The position numbers and the translations under genes were made by a program. The notes beneath the pieces are model-generated. The model made no database searches and was not told where the DNA came from. It worked only from the letters and a program-made list of their open reading frames with translations. Shown piece by piece: positions 34,949-42,932 of a DNA stretch of 45,885 nt. Origin of the DNA: Bacteroides sp. 519 (GTDB taxonomy: Bacteria > Bacteroidota > Bacteroidia > Bacteroidales > Bacteroidaceae); the NCBI RefSeq assembly GCF_010500955.1, contig NZ_QVMJ01000022.1:1-45885 (forward strand), in the 5' to 3' direction. Every line of letters starts with the position of its first letter. The stretch's first letter is position 1.

Positions 34949-37900
34949 CTATTTATTACTTTTCTCTATACTTACAAACAAAGAGAAATCGTCAAAATTT
35001 AGTTCAACTCCATTGTCTACCGAATCAACTAATTCTAAAGATGTTCCCAATACTTGATTGCAAATATAGGTATTATATTCTTTTACTGCATCATCTGTTT
35101 GAGGATTTTTAGACAATGTAATTTCTATTTTGTCTGTTATCTCAAACCCATTCGATTTGCGGATATTTTGAATACGGTTAACCAACTCACGTGCAACACC
35201 TTCGCGGCGAAGTTCTTCTGTTATAGTTACTTCCAGTGCTACCGTTAGTTTACCTTCGTTTGCAACCAGCCAGCCGGGAATATCTTCGCTGATGATTTCT
35301 ACATCAACAGCCTCAATAACTGCATCAGCACCATCAATAATAAGTGTATAGTTTCCGTTTCTTTCGAGTTCAGCTATTTGTTCCTGATTCATTTCGCTGA
35401 CAACAGCAGAAACAGCTTTCATCTGTTTACCGAACTTAGGACCCATCTTCTTGAAATCGCATTTTACACGTTTCACAAGGATACCGGCGGTTCCATCGAC
35501 AAACTCAATTTCTTTCACATTGACTTCACTCATAATCAGAGATTTCACCGCTTCAACATGTTCTTTCTGAGCCTCATTAAGAACAGGAATCATGATACGT
35601 TGCAAAGGCTGACGTACTTTGATATTCACTTTTCTTCTGAGTGCCAGAACCATTGAAGTAATATCCTGAGCCATCTTCATGCGAATTTCCAGTTGCTTGT
35701 CGATCAATGCTTCATTGTATTTTGGGAATTCGGCTAAATGCACTGAATCGGTTGTAGCACGTCCGGTTGCTTTAGTCAGATCAGTATATAAAAGATCAGC
35801 ATAGAACGGTGCTATTGGCGACATTAACTTCGCTACTGTTTCCAAACAGGTATAAAGTGTTTGATATGCAGATAGTTTATCTTGTGTGAATTCACCGCCC
35901 CAGAAACGTTTTCTGTTTAAACGCACATACCAGTTAGACAGGTTGTCGTTTACAAAATCAGAGATTAATCGTCCTGCTTTGGTTGGTTCATAATCGTTAT
36001 AACATGCATCTACTTCCTGAATCAAAGAGTTGAGTTCCGATAGAATCCAACGGTCAATTTCAGGTCGTTCGGATACTGGTATATCGGCTTCTTTGTATTC
36101 AAACCCGTCTACATTTGCATAAAGAGCAAAGAAAGAATAGGTATTATATAATGTACCAAAGAATTTACGACGCACTTCTTCTACCCCATCAACATCAAAC
36201 TTCAGATTATCCCATGGTGCAGAGTTGGTAATCATATACCAGCGTAATGGGTCGGAACCATATTTTTCTATCGCCTGGAAAGGATCAACACCATTACCCA
36301 AACGTTTAGACATTTTGTTTCCGTTCTTATCTAACACCAATCCGTTGGAGATAACTGCTTTAAATGATTTTGTATCAAAAACCATTGTTGCAATAGCATG
36401 GAGGGTAAAGAACCAACCACGAGTTTGGTCAACTCCTTCGGCGATGAAATCGGCAGGATACACAACACCGCTATCTAATAATTCTTTGTTTTCGAACGGA
36501 TAGTGAATTTGTGCATAAGGCATAGCACCCGAATCGAACCAAACGTCGATAAGGTCGGCTTCACGTTTCATTGGTTGGCCGCTTTCGGAAACAAGAATTA
36601 TATCGTCAACATAAGGACGGTGCAGGTCTATTTTATCATAATTTTCATTACTATAATCACCTGGTACAAAGCCTTTATCTTTTAATGGATTCGATGCCAT
36701 TAATCCGGCAGCAACCGATTTTTCAATTGCGTTGTACAGTTCGGCAACCGATTCTATACATACTTCTTCGCTGTTATCTTCTGTACGCCAGATTGGCAAC
36801 GGAGTACCCCAATAGCGCGAGCGGCTGAGGTTCCAATCGTTCAGGTTTTCCAACCATTTACCAAAACGTCCGGTTCCGGTGGATTCGGGTTTCCAGTTGA
36901 TTTCTTTGTTCAATTCCATCATGCGCTCTTTGCAGGCAGTAGAACGAATAAACCAACTATCCAACGGATAATATAACACAGGTTTGTCTGTACGCCAGCA
37001 ATGCGGATAGTTGTGAACATGCTTTTCGATCTTAAATGCCAGATTATTGGCTTTAAGCATCATACAGATAGCAACATCAAGAGTTTCGTCGGCTTCTGTC
37101 AGATTCGAATCGTATACGTTCTTCACAAATCTTCCGGCGAATTCTTTATATAGTTCTACGTTTACACGTTCTTTCACAAAGTCCCCGTCCAGTTCGTCTA
37201 TCTTATAGAATTTACCTGTAAGATCAACCATTGGGCGTAACTCTCCTTTGGTGTTGATTAGTTGCAAAGGAGGAACTCCAGCTTGCTTTGCAACATGGGC
37301 ATCGTCGGCACCAAATGTAGGAGCAATATGAACAATACCTGTACCATCTTCGGTTGTTACATAATCACCGGGTATTACACGGAAAGCACCATCACCGGGA
37401 TAAACCCATGGAATAAGTTGTTCGTATTCCATGCCCAACAGGTCGGTTCCTTTGTATTCGGCAATTACTTTAAATGGCACTAGTTTATCTCCCTGCTTGT
37501 AATCTTCTAAAGCCAGATCGGCTGCTTTCGGATTGAAGTGTGCATTCAATAATGCTTTAGCCAAAACCACAGTTACAGGTAACCCAGTATATGTATTGTA
37601 TGTTTGTACGGCAACATAATCGATGTTTGGTCCTACACAAAGGGCTGTATTCGATGGTAATGTCCAGGGTGTAGTTGTCCAGGCCAGAAAGCAAGGTGTT
37701 CCCCATTGCGCCATTTCGGGTTTCGGGTTCTTCATTCTGAACTGTGCTACCACTGTTGTATCCTTTACATCGCGATAGGTTCCGGGCTGGTTTAGTTCGT
37801 GCGAACTTAAACCGGTTCCGGCAGCAGGCGAATAAGGTTGTATGGTATATCCTTTATATAAAAGGTCTTTATTATATAACTGTTTAAGAAGCCACCATAA

Positions 37901-38380
37901 TGTTTCGATATAACGGTTATCGTATGTGATGTAGGGGTCGGTCATATCTACCCAATATCCCATTATGTGGGTTAAGTCTTCCCACTCTTTGGTATACTTC
38001 ATCACGTCTTTACGGCAGGCAGCATTATAATCGGCTACAGAAATCTTTTTGCCTATATCCTCTTTGGTAATTCCCAATGCTTTTTCAACACTAAGCTCAA
38101 CAGGAAGCCCGTGGGTATCCCATCCTGCTTTACGTTTCACCTGAAAACCTTTCATGGTTTTATAACGACAGAAAATGTCTTTAATGGCACGGGCCATCAC
38201 ATGATGAATACCCGGCATACCGTTTGCCGAAGGTGGTCCTTCATAAAACACAAACGAAGGACATCCTTCGCGCTCTGTCATGCTCTTTGCGAAAACGCTG
38301 TTTTCATCCCATTTCTTAAGTACTTCCTTGTTTACTTCCGAAAGGTCAAACTGAGAATATTCAGCAAATTTCTTACTCAT
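34949..38380 (-). CDS. ileS: Isoleucyl-tRNA synthetase
   Basis: Charges tRNA-Ile. 1143 residues from the ATG at 38380 (MSKKFAEYSQFDLS); the longer frame to 38407 is less likely. The class I HIGH-type motif is GMPGIHHVMARA (about 49-60) and the KMSKS motif is KMSKRLGN (about 600-607). A large editing domain lies between them, and a long C-terminal anticodon-binding region follows. The length and the SANGMPGIHH form are those of the eukaryote-like (type 2) enzyme group, which in other bacteria is less sensitive to mupirocin; that property is family knowledge, not shown here. Confidence 0.98.
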   Translation of the reverse strand: MSKKFAEYSQFDLSEVNKEVLKKWDENSVFAKSMTEREGCPSFVFYEGPPSANGMPGIHHVMARAIKDIFCRYKTMKGFQVKRKAGWDTHGLPVELSVEKALGITKEDIGKKISVADYNAACRKDVMKYTKEWEDLTHIMGYWVDMTDPYITYDNRYIETLWWLLKQLYNKDLLYKGYTIQPYSPAAGTGLSSHELNQPGTYRDVKDTTVVAQFRMKNPKPEMAQWGTPCFLAWTTTPWTLPSNTALCVGPNIDYVAVQTYNTYTGLPVTVVLAKALLNAHFNPKAADLALEDYKQGDKLVPFKVIAEYKGTDLLGMEYEQLIPWVYPGDGAFRVIPGDYVTTEDGTGIVHIAPTFGADDAHVAKQAGVPPLQLINTKGELRPMVDLTGKFYKIDELDGDFVKERVNVELYKEFAGRFVKNVYDSNLTEADETLDVAICMMLKANNLAFKIEKHVHNYPHCWRTDKPVLYYPLDSWFIRSTACKERMMELNKEINWKPESTGTGRFGKWLENLNDWNLSRSRYWGTPLPIWRTEDNSEEVCIESVAELYNAIEKSVAAGLMASNPLKDKGFVPGDYSNENYDKIDLHRPYVDDIILVSESGQPMKREADLIDVWFDSGAMPYAQIHYPFENKELLDSGVVYPADFIAEGVDQTRGWFFTLHAIATMVFDTKSFKAVISNGLVLDKNGNKMSKRLGNGVDPFQAIEKYGSDPLRWYMITNSAPWDNLKFDVDGVEEVRRKFFGTLYNTYSFFALYANVDGFEYKEADIPVSERPEIDRWILSELNSLIQEVDACYNDYEPTKAGRLISDFVNDNLSNWYVRLNRKRFWGGEFTQDKLSAYQTLYTCLETVAKLMSPIAPFYADLLYTDLTKATGRATTDSVHLAEFPKYNEALIDKQLEIRMKMAQDITSMVLALRRKVNIKVRQPLQRIMIPVLNEAQKEHVEAVKSLIMSEVNVKEIEFVDGTAGILVKRVKCDFKKMGPKFGKQMKAVSAVVSEMNQEQIAELERNGNYTLIIDGADAVIEAVDVEIISEDIPGWLVANEGKLTVALEVTITEELRREGVARELVNRIQNIRKSNGFEITDKIEITLSKNPQTDDAVKEYNTYICNQVLGTSLELVDSVDNGVELNFDDFSLFVSIEKSNK

Positions 38381-38418
38381 AATTCGATGTTTTTCTATAT
38401 CTCTCAAAAATTAAGGTG

Positions 38419-38426
38419 CAAATTTA
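38419..38426 (-). promoter_or_regulatory. -7 box for the ileS operon
   Basis: TAAATTTG on the minus strand (38426-38419), a perfect TAnnTTTG, about 38 bp before the ileS ATG. No clear -33 box at usual spacing. Confidence 0.5.
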
Positions 38427-38490
38427 CAAAAAGTTAAGATAGGAAAAGCTATTCTATAAAATAAAATAACACAAATAGTGGTTCTGTTTA

Positions 38491-39330
38491 TCAATACTCT
38501 ACTTTTAATATATTTGATAGATGCCTTCTTCTTATTCCCCAATTAATAACAGTGATTTCATCGCCGGCCAATAGCAAGTTCAATAATTGCGGATTTTCTT
38601 CTTTTATTTGTTTCATGCTCCCTATTTCCAATGTGGCTACATCCTGCTCCATCATTGTATATAGATATGGGCGGAGTATTTTTTGAATAGTATCCGATAT
38701 TTCGGGTTTGTGTGTAGTATAAACAATCATATCTACTGTTTGAAATCCTTTCAACGTTTTGTATCTGTTTGCTTCCCATCTGAAAGGTATTTTTGTTAAT
38801 GAGTCTCTTCCAACAATATATAAATCATTGAAATCGTCCCACCCTCTGCTTATGCCCGATGTTTTTTCTCCATTGTTATAGTAATAGTCAACTACATCAA
38901 TTTTGCGTCGGGTTATAGCTTTGTTAGAAACCTCTAAAGCAATAGGAAAACGAATACTATAGATACGGTTAAAAGTGCTGTTACACTTCAATATAATTGG
39001 CAGGTCTGTTTCTGTTTGTTTTATTTTTATTACTCCGTTATAACCTTGAATAAAATTGGTTACAGGAACAAAGAAGTAAACCAATACAGTAATCCCCCAT
39101 ACCAGAACCAGTTTCTTTAATCTCTTTATTTTAAAGCCTGTAATTAGAAGTATCGCAGGGAGGCATAACAGAAAGATTACCAGAAAAATTATTTCATAAA
39201 TATCCTTTGTGCTGATTTCGCCTCCATAAGATGCTAAAAGGATAGGATTTACCACACAGTCCATATAAAACCCTATAGCCAGATACGTTAACAATAGAAC
39301 AAATGTAACAACGATTATTTTCTTTTTCAT
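38491..39330 (-). CDS. Membrane protein of unknown function
   Basis: 279 residues. I chose the ATG at 39330 (MKKKIIVVTFVLLL); the longer frame from 39462 runs through AT-rich non-coding-like sequence. Three membrane segments lie at about 3-24, 45-66 and 72-92, followed by a soluble C-terminal part of about 180 residues, rich in beta strands, that would face the periplasm. No family or motif is recognised. It stands alone between ileS and the rightward DUF5675 gene. Confidence 0.6.
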   Translation of the reverse strand: MKKKIIVVTFVLLLTYLAIGFYMDCVVNPILLASYGGEISTKDIYEIIFLVIFLLCLPAILLITGFKIKRLKKLVLVWGITVLVYFFVPVTNFIQGYNGVIKIKQTETDLPIILKCNSTFNRIYSIRFPIALEVSNKAITRRKIDVVDYYYNNGEKTSGISRGWDDFNDLYIVGRDSLTKIPFRWEANRYKTLKGFQTVDMIVYTTHKPEISDTIQKILRPYLYTMMEQDVATLEIGSMKQIKEENPQLLNLLLAGDEITVINWGIRRRHLSNILKVEY

Positions 39331-39495
39331 AATTAACAGCAAGTAAATTAGGTTGCCGAAGTTACAGAAATATTTGCACCTAACCACAACCTCTACAAAA
39401 AAATGCTTTCCTAAATGAACAAATAGTAGCATGATTATCGTTATTATACTAAGATTACACATTAATTAATAACAACGAACTTTTAATCAGAATTA

Positions 39496-39897
39496 ATGAC
39501 TATGGAAATTATGTTAAAAAGAACTGCTAAAAAGCGGGAATATACAATTGGAAAGCTATATTTGAATGACAAATATTTCTGTGATACACTTGAAGATACA
39601 GTACGAGATCTTTCGAAAGAAGAAAAAGTACCTGGGAAAACTGCAATACCAGCAGGGATATACAAAGTAATTGTAAATAAATCCCCGCGTTTTGGTCGCC
39701 AATTACCCAAATTATTGGATGTACCTCACTTCACTGGCATACTTATCCACAAAGGCAATACCTCTAATAACACTTCCGGGTGTATTTTGGTAGGCGAAAG
39801 TATAAAAAACGGCATGGCTTTTAATTCTGCATATTACGAACAAGAACTTGTAGAATTGCTATGCAAAGAAACAGATATTACTATTGAAATTAAATAA
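39496..39897 (+). CDS. DUF5675 family protein
   Basis: 133 residues. It shows the DUF5675 pattern: REYTIGKLYLNDKYFCDTLED, then GKTAIPAGIYKVIVNKSPRFG, then GILIHKGNTSNNTSGCILVG. The Cys in SGCILVG and the His in LIHKG are arranged as in the YkuD/L,D-transpeptidase-like catalytic pocket, which suggests an envelope or lysis role, although the biochemistry is unknown to me. Members are frequent in Bacteroidetes prophages and mobile islands. It starts at the first of three close Met codons (39496) and is followed after one base by a tiny membrane peptide gene. Confidence 0.75.
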   Translation: MTMEIMLKRTAKKREYTIGKLYLNDKYFCDTLEDTVRDLSKEEKVPGKTAIPAGIYKVIVNKSPRFGRQLPKLLDVPHFTGILIHKGNTSNNTSGCILVGESIKNGMAFNSAYYEQELVELLCKETDITIEIK

Positions 39898-39898
39898 C

Positions 39899-39991
39899 AT
39901 GAATAAGAAACAATATAAAGATAGTGCCAAAATGGTTTTCTGGTCGTTTGTCGGTATGCTTATATTGATAGTAGCAATGCTTATTAAATAA
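39899..39991 (+). CDS. 30-residue single-pass membrane peptide
   Basis: The frame from the ATG at 39899 to the TAA at 39991 gives 30 residues: a charged start (MNKKQYKDSAK) and one hydrophobic segment (MVFWSFVGMLILIVAMLI). It begins one base after the DUF5675 stop and is followed by a terminator hairpin, so it looks like the last gene of a two-gene unit. The size and layout recall small holin-like or toxin-like peptides, but no family can be assigned. Confidence 0.55.
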   Translation: MNKKQYKDSAKMVFWSFVGMLILIVAMLIK

Positions 39992-39993
39992 AG

Positions 39994-40013
39994 GGCAACT
40001 ATGCAAAGTTGCC
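39994..40013. terminator. Terminator between DUF5675 unit and TIR-like gene
   Basis: Arms GGCAACT (39994-40000) and AGTTGCC (40007-40013), loop of 6, followed by a T-rich stretch on the plus strand. It separates two convergent transcripts. Confidence 0.65.
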
Positions 40014-40020
40014 TCTTATT

Positions 40021-40464
40021 TTAATTTAATGCCGTCCAAATATCCAGAATAGATATTTTGAGTTCTTCTCTTACCTTTTGAAGATTATCCCTATCTAATG
40101 TATTTTGATAATCAATGCAAGCCATATTTTTCCAGTTGTAGGCTTTTGGAGTTATATCGTCCCACAATAATATAGTAGGTCTTTTAAAGGTTTTCCGGAT
40201 ACTTAAACCCAAAGCTACCTTAGGATTTAAAGAACTCAAATCACACACTACAACCGGAGCATTAATTATTTTCTTTAAAGCTTTTAGCTCTAAATTCTTT
40301 TCACTTTTAAGTTCATTTCCACTAATAGATGTCATACCGGCATTCTCTATGGCCGGTTTAATCAATAAATCGTAAACTTTACGAAAATGCCCGTTTTCAT
40401 ATCCTCTGCATTCGCGTTCTGTGGGCATTATAACAAAACACTCCTTGAAAATACTGTTTCCCAT
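40021..40464 (-). CDS. TIR/nucleoside deoxyribosyltransferase-like protein
   Basis: 147 residues with a flavodoxin-like fold: ECFVIMPTERECRGYENGHF at the start (the CFVIMP strand and the following loop), IKPAIENAGM, then INAPVVVCDLSSLNPKVALG. Related proteins read NPNVFYELG at the last site, where the Glu is the catalytic residue that cleaves NAD or nucleosides. Here that position appears to have no Glu (KVALGLSIR). It may bind nucleotides without cleaving them. It stands alone, with no partner gene of a known anti-phage system beside it. Confidence 0.65.
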   Translation of the reverse strand: MGNSIFKECFVIMPTERECRGYENGHFRKVYDLLIKPAIENAGMTSISGNELKSEKNLELKALKKIINAPVVVCDLSSLNPKVALGLSIRKTFKRPTILLWDDITPKAYNWKNMACIDYQNTLDRDNLQKVREELKISILDIWTALN

Positions 40465-40588
40465 AATAGTCTCTCTCTCCCTGAATATTATGAAACAAAA
40501 ATAATCAATAAGTTCAAACCTGCAAACTAATCGGTCGTATGGAACATTTTTTTATCGTAAAAGAAGCTATATATGCATAATTCTATCT

Positions 40589-41284
40589 CTAATTTACGAT
40601 TAGTTTATATCCTATTCCCCGAACATTCACTATGCGAATATGCTCATCCTTAGATAGTTTATGTCGCAATTTTGTTATAAAAACATGCAAACTGCGAGAA
40701 TTAAAGAAACTATCATCACCCCATAAGTCTAAAAGAACATTTTGTGTATTTACCACCTCATTCCGATTCTCGCACAAACGTTTTAGTATTTCGGCTTCGC
40801 GATGAGACAAATCTTGTTTTTCACCGTTCAAAACTAACTCCTGTTTAACTGAGTCGAAATAATAGTTACCTATTTCAAATCGTGTAACTATTTCCTTTTC
40901 GTTAAAGGAGAAAGCTTTTCCCAACAATGCTTTAATACGAACAATTAGTTCTTGCATGCCGAATGGCTTTTTCAGGTAATCGTTAGCACCAAGTTCAAAT
41001 CCTTCAACCACATCGTTTATTGCAGAACGTGCAGTAAGAAACAAAACCGGTGTTTGCTTGTTGATTTGGCGGATACGGCGCACCATCTCGAAACCGTCCA
41101 TACGGGGCATCATAACATCGGCTACCAATACATCCGGACGAATATCAAAAAACAATCGCAACCCTTCTTCGCCATCGGCGGCTAAATGTATATTGAAGTT
41201 GCTTTCTTCAAGCGTATCTTTAATAATCATGGCCAGTGTTTGCTCGTCTTCTACCAGAAGCACATTTATCTTGTTGTTTTTCAT
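40589..41284 (-). CDS. rprY: RprY-like OmpR-family response regulator
   Basis: 231 residues. The receiver domain (about 1-120) has the acidic pair in LLVEDE, the phosphoacceptor Asp at about 56 (VADVMMPRMDG) and the Lys in YLKKPFG (about 106). A winged-helix DNA-binding domain follows (about 130-231, LSHREAEILKRLCENRNEVV and the wing GIGYKLIVN). The gene overlaps rprX by 4 bp (ATGA) and is co-transcribed with it, kinase first. Targets are unknown, but three spaced 9-bp direct repeats upstream of rprX are possible binding sites. Confidence 0.88.
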   Translation of the reverse strand: MKNNKINVLLVEDEQTLAMIIKDTLEESNFNIHLAADGEEGLRLFFDIRPDVLVADVMMPRMDGFEMVRRIRQINKQTPVLFLTARSAINDVVEGFELGANDYLKKPFGMQELIVRIKALLGKAFSFNEKEIVTRFEIGNYYFDSVKQELVLNGEKQDLSHREAEILKRLCENRNEVVNTQNVLLDLWGDDSFFNSRSLHVFITKLRHKLSKDEHIRIVNVRGIGYKLIVN

Positions 41285-42753
41285 CTTTGGTTTATTATTA
41301 AAGTAAAGGTACTACCTTTTCCTGGTTCGCTATGCAATGTTATTGTACCATTCATTTTCTCGATCATTGTTTTTACGTAATACAATCCCAAGCCATATCC
41401 TTTTACATTGTGTAAGTTGCCGGTAGGAACTCTATAGAATTTATCAAATATATGCTTCTGCCGGTCGGCTGAAATACCAATTCCTTTATCTGCAACGATT
41501 ATTTCAAGATTGTTGCTTTTTATACAGGCTTTTATGGTAACATGAGCACTTTCCGACGAGTACTTAACTGCATTGTCTATCAAGTTACTGATTATATTAC
41601 TGAAGTGACTGCGATCAATATCCACAACAATATCCTGTGGCCGAATATCTACATCAAATTCTACTTTCTTATCTGCTTTTAAGGTATGCTGTTCAACTAA
41701 CGAGTTTATTAGAGGGGCAACCTGCACCTCTTCTATCTTGAAGCAGAATGTTTCTCTGTTTTCCATACTCATAGAAAGAATTTGTTCGACCAAGCCACTG
41801 AGCCGCTGCAATTGTTCCTGAGTAATATGCAGGTATTTATCCCGTTTGGATTTTTCTTCGGCCAGATTAAAATTCAACATCGCATCTGTTGCTGCATAAG
41901 CCACTGCTATAGGAGTTTTCAGTTCATGAGTTATATTATTGGTGAAATCGGTTTTCATTTCCTCCAATGTTCTCTGTTTTAACAGTGTACGGATTAGATA
42001 CCAAAAAGAGAATCCCAATACAACAATAATAATGAATGATGCCAAAAGAATACCTTTCATTTGCTTTAAAACATATTTATTTACTGGCTCGGTATATACA
42101 ATATAGGCATGATTATCTTCTAAATCATAGTAGTGTGTATATTTTTGCATTGGGGTAACATCTACTCCAACCGGAACCAACGAGAACACAATGCTATCTT
42201 CTACACAATCTGCAACTTGTGTATAATGAAGCATCTTTAGATTAGATTTTTTGAACTCATCCGATAATATACTATCAAATTTCATGATATTAACATTGCC
42301 CACTACCCCATCTACTGTGCTATGCAATCCCTTCTGCATAGATAATGCCATCTTTTCAATGGACGAAATATCTTTTCCTAATCCAAAATCCGGTTCCTGC
42401 TCCGATTGCTTTAGATGCCTGGTTGTATCTATTTCTATCGAATCATTTTTTAGTTTTTGTGTCAATACCGGTGCCTCGCTCTTATTGGTAAACGAAGTCG
42501 AAAAGCTAACCTCTCCAGTAGAAGTATCTGTACTTACCTCGGTTTCCCGCTGTTTTTCGCGAGCATCACTGATACTATCCAAACGTAGAAAAAGTTCTAT
42601 ATGATCTGCATTTTTTATTGCATTTACAACCGTTACATCTGTTTGCTTTTTCTGCGTTATATACATATTATATAACCAATAGGATTGATAAACAAAAATA
42701 CCGGTTAACGATGCAATAACCAGAATGGCTATATATTTAAAAGGTAGTTTCAT
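41281..42753 (-). CDS. rprX: RprX-like sensor histidine kinase
   Basis: 490 residues. Membrane helices at about 5-30 and 232-256 enclose a periplasmic sensor region of about 200 residues. The cytoplasmic part has the H-box NNITHELKTPIAVAYA (His near 276) and an ATPase domain with SNLIDNAVKYSSE (N-box), VADKGIGIS (G1) and GYGLGLYYVKTMIE (G2). Layout and partner match the RprX/RprY system of Bacteroides. The signal is unknown; the divergent receptor suggests envelope or nutrient sensing. Confidence 0.88.
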   Translation of the reverse strand: MKLPFKYIAILVIASLTGIFVYQSYWLYNMYITQKKQTDVTVVNAIKNADHIELFLRLDSISDAREKQRETEVSTDTSTGEVSFSTSFTNKSEAPVLTQKLKNDSIEIDTTRHLKQSEQEPDFGLGKDISSIEKMALSMQKGLHSTVDGVVGNVNIMKFDSILSDEFKKSNLKMLHYTQVADCVEDSIVFSLVPVGVDVTPMQKYTHYYDLEDNHAYIVYTEPVNKYVLKQMKGILLASFIIIVVLGFSFWYLIRTLLKQRTLEEMKTDFTNNITHELKTPIAVAYAATDAMLNFNLAEEKSKRDKYLHITQEQLQRLSGLVEQILSMSMENRETFCFKIEEVQVAPLINSLVEQHTLKADKKVEFDVDIRPQDIVVDIDRSHFSNIISNLIDNAVKYSSESAHVTIKACIKSNNLEIIVADKGIGISADRQKHIFDKFYRVPTGNLHNVKGYGLGLYYVKTMIEKMNGTITLHSEPGKGSTFTLIINQR

Positions 42754-42822
42754 GTTTGTTATAAGTTAGTAATCGCAAAGATATATGGATTCTGTCGAAT
42801 ATAAACTGCACGATAAGACTAA

Positions 42823-42853
42823 ATAACACTACTGATAACACTAGATAACACTA
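42823..42853. promoter_or_regulatory. Three direct repeats of ATAACACTA
   Basis: ATAACACTA at 42823-42831, 42835-42843 and 42845-42853, so steps of 12 and 10 bp. They lie in the 180-bp gap between rprX and the divergent receptor. A likely -7 box for the receptor (GTACTTTGC, about 42893-42901) is some 40 bp downstream. Direct repeats at about one helical turn are the usual binding pattern of OmpR-family regulators. Confidence 0.6.
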
Positions 42854-42932
42854 CATAAGTTTGTGATAACCTAATGTTCTCTCACAATTGTCGTACTTTG
42901 CATCCAGACAAAACAATTAAAACTTATATATT

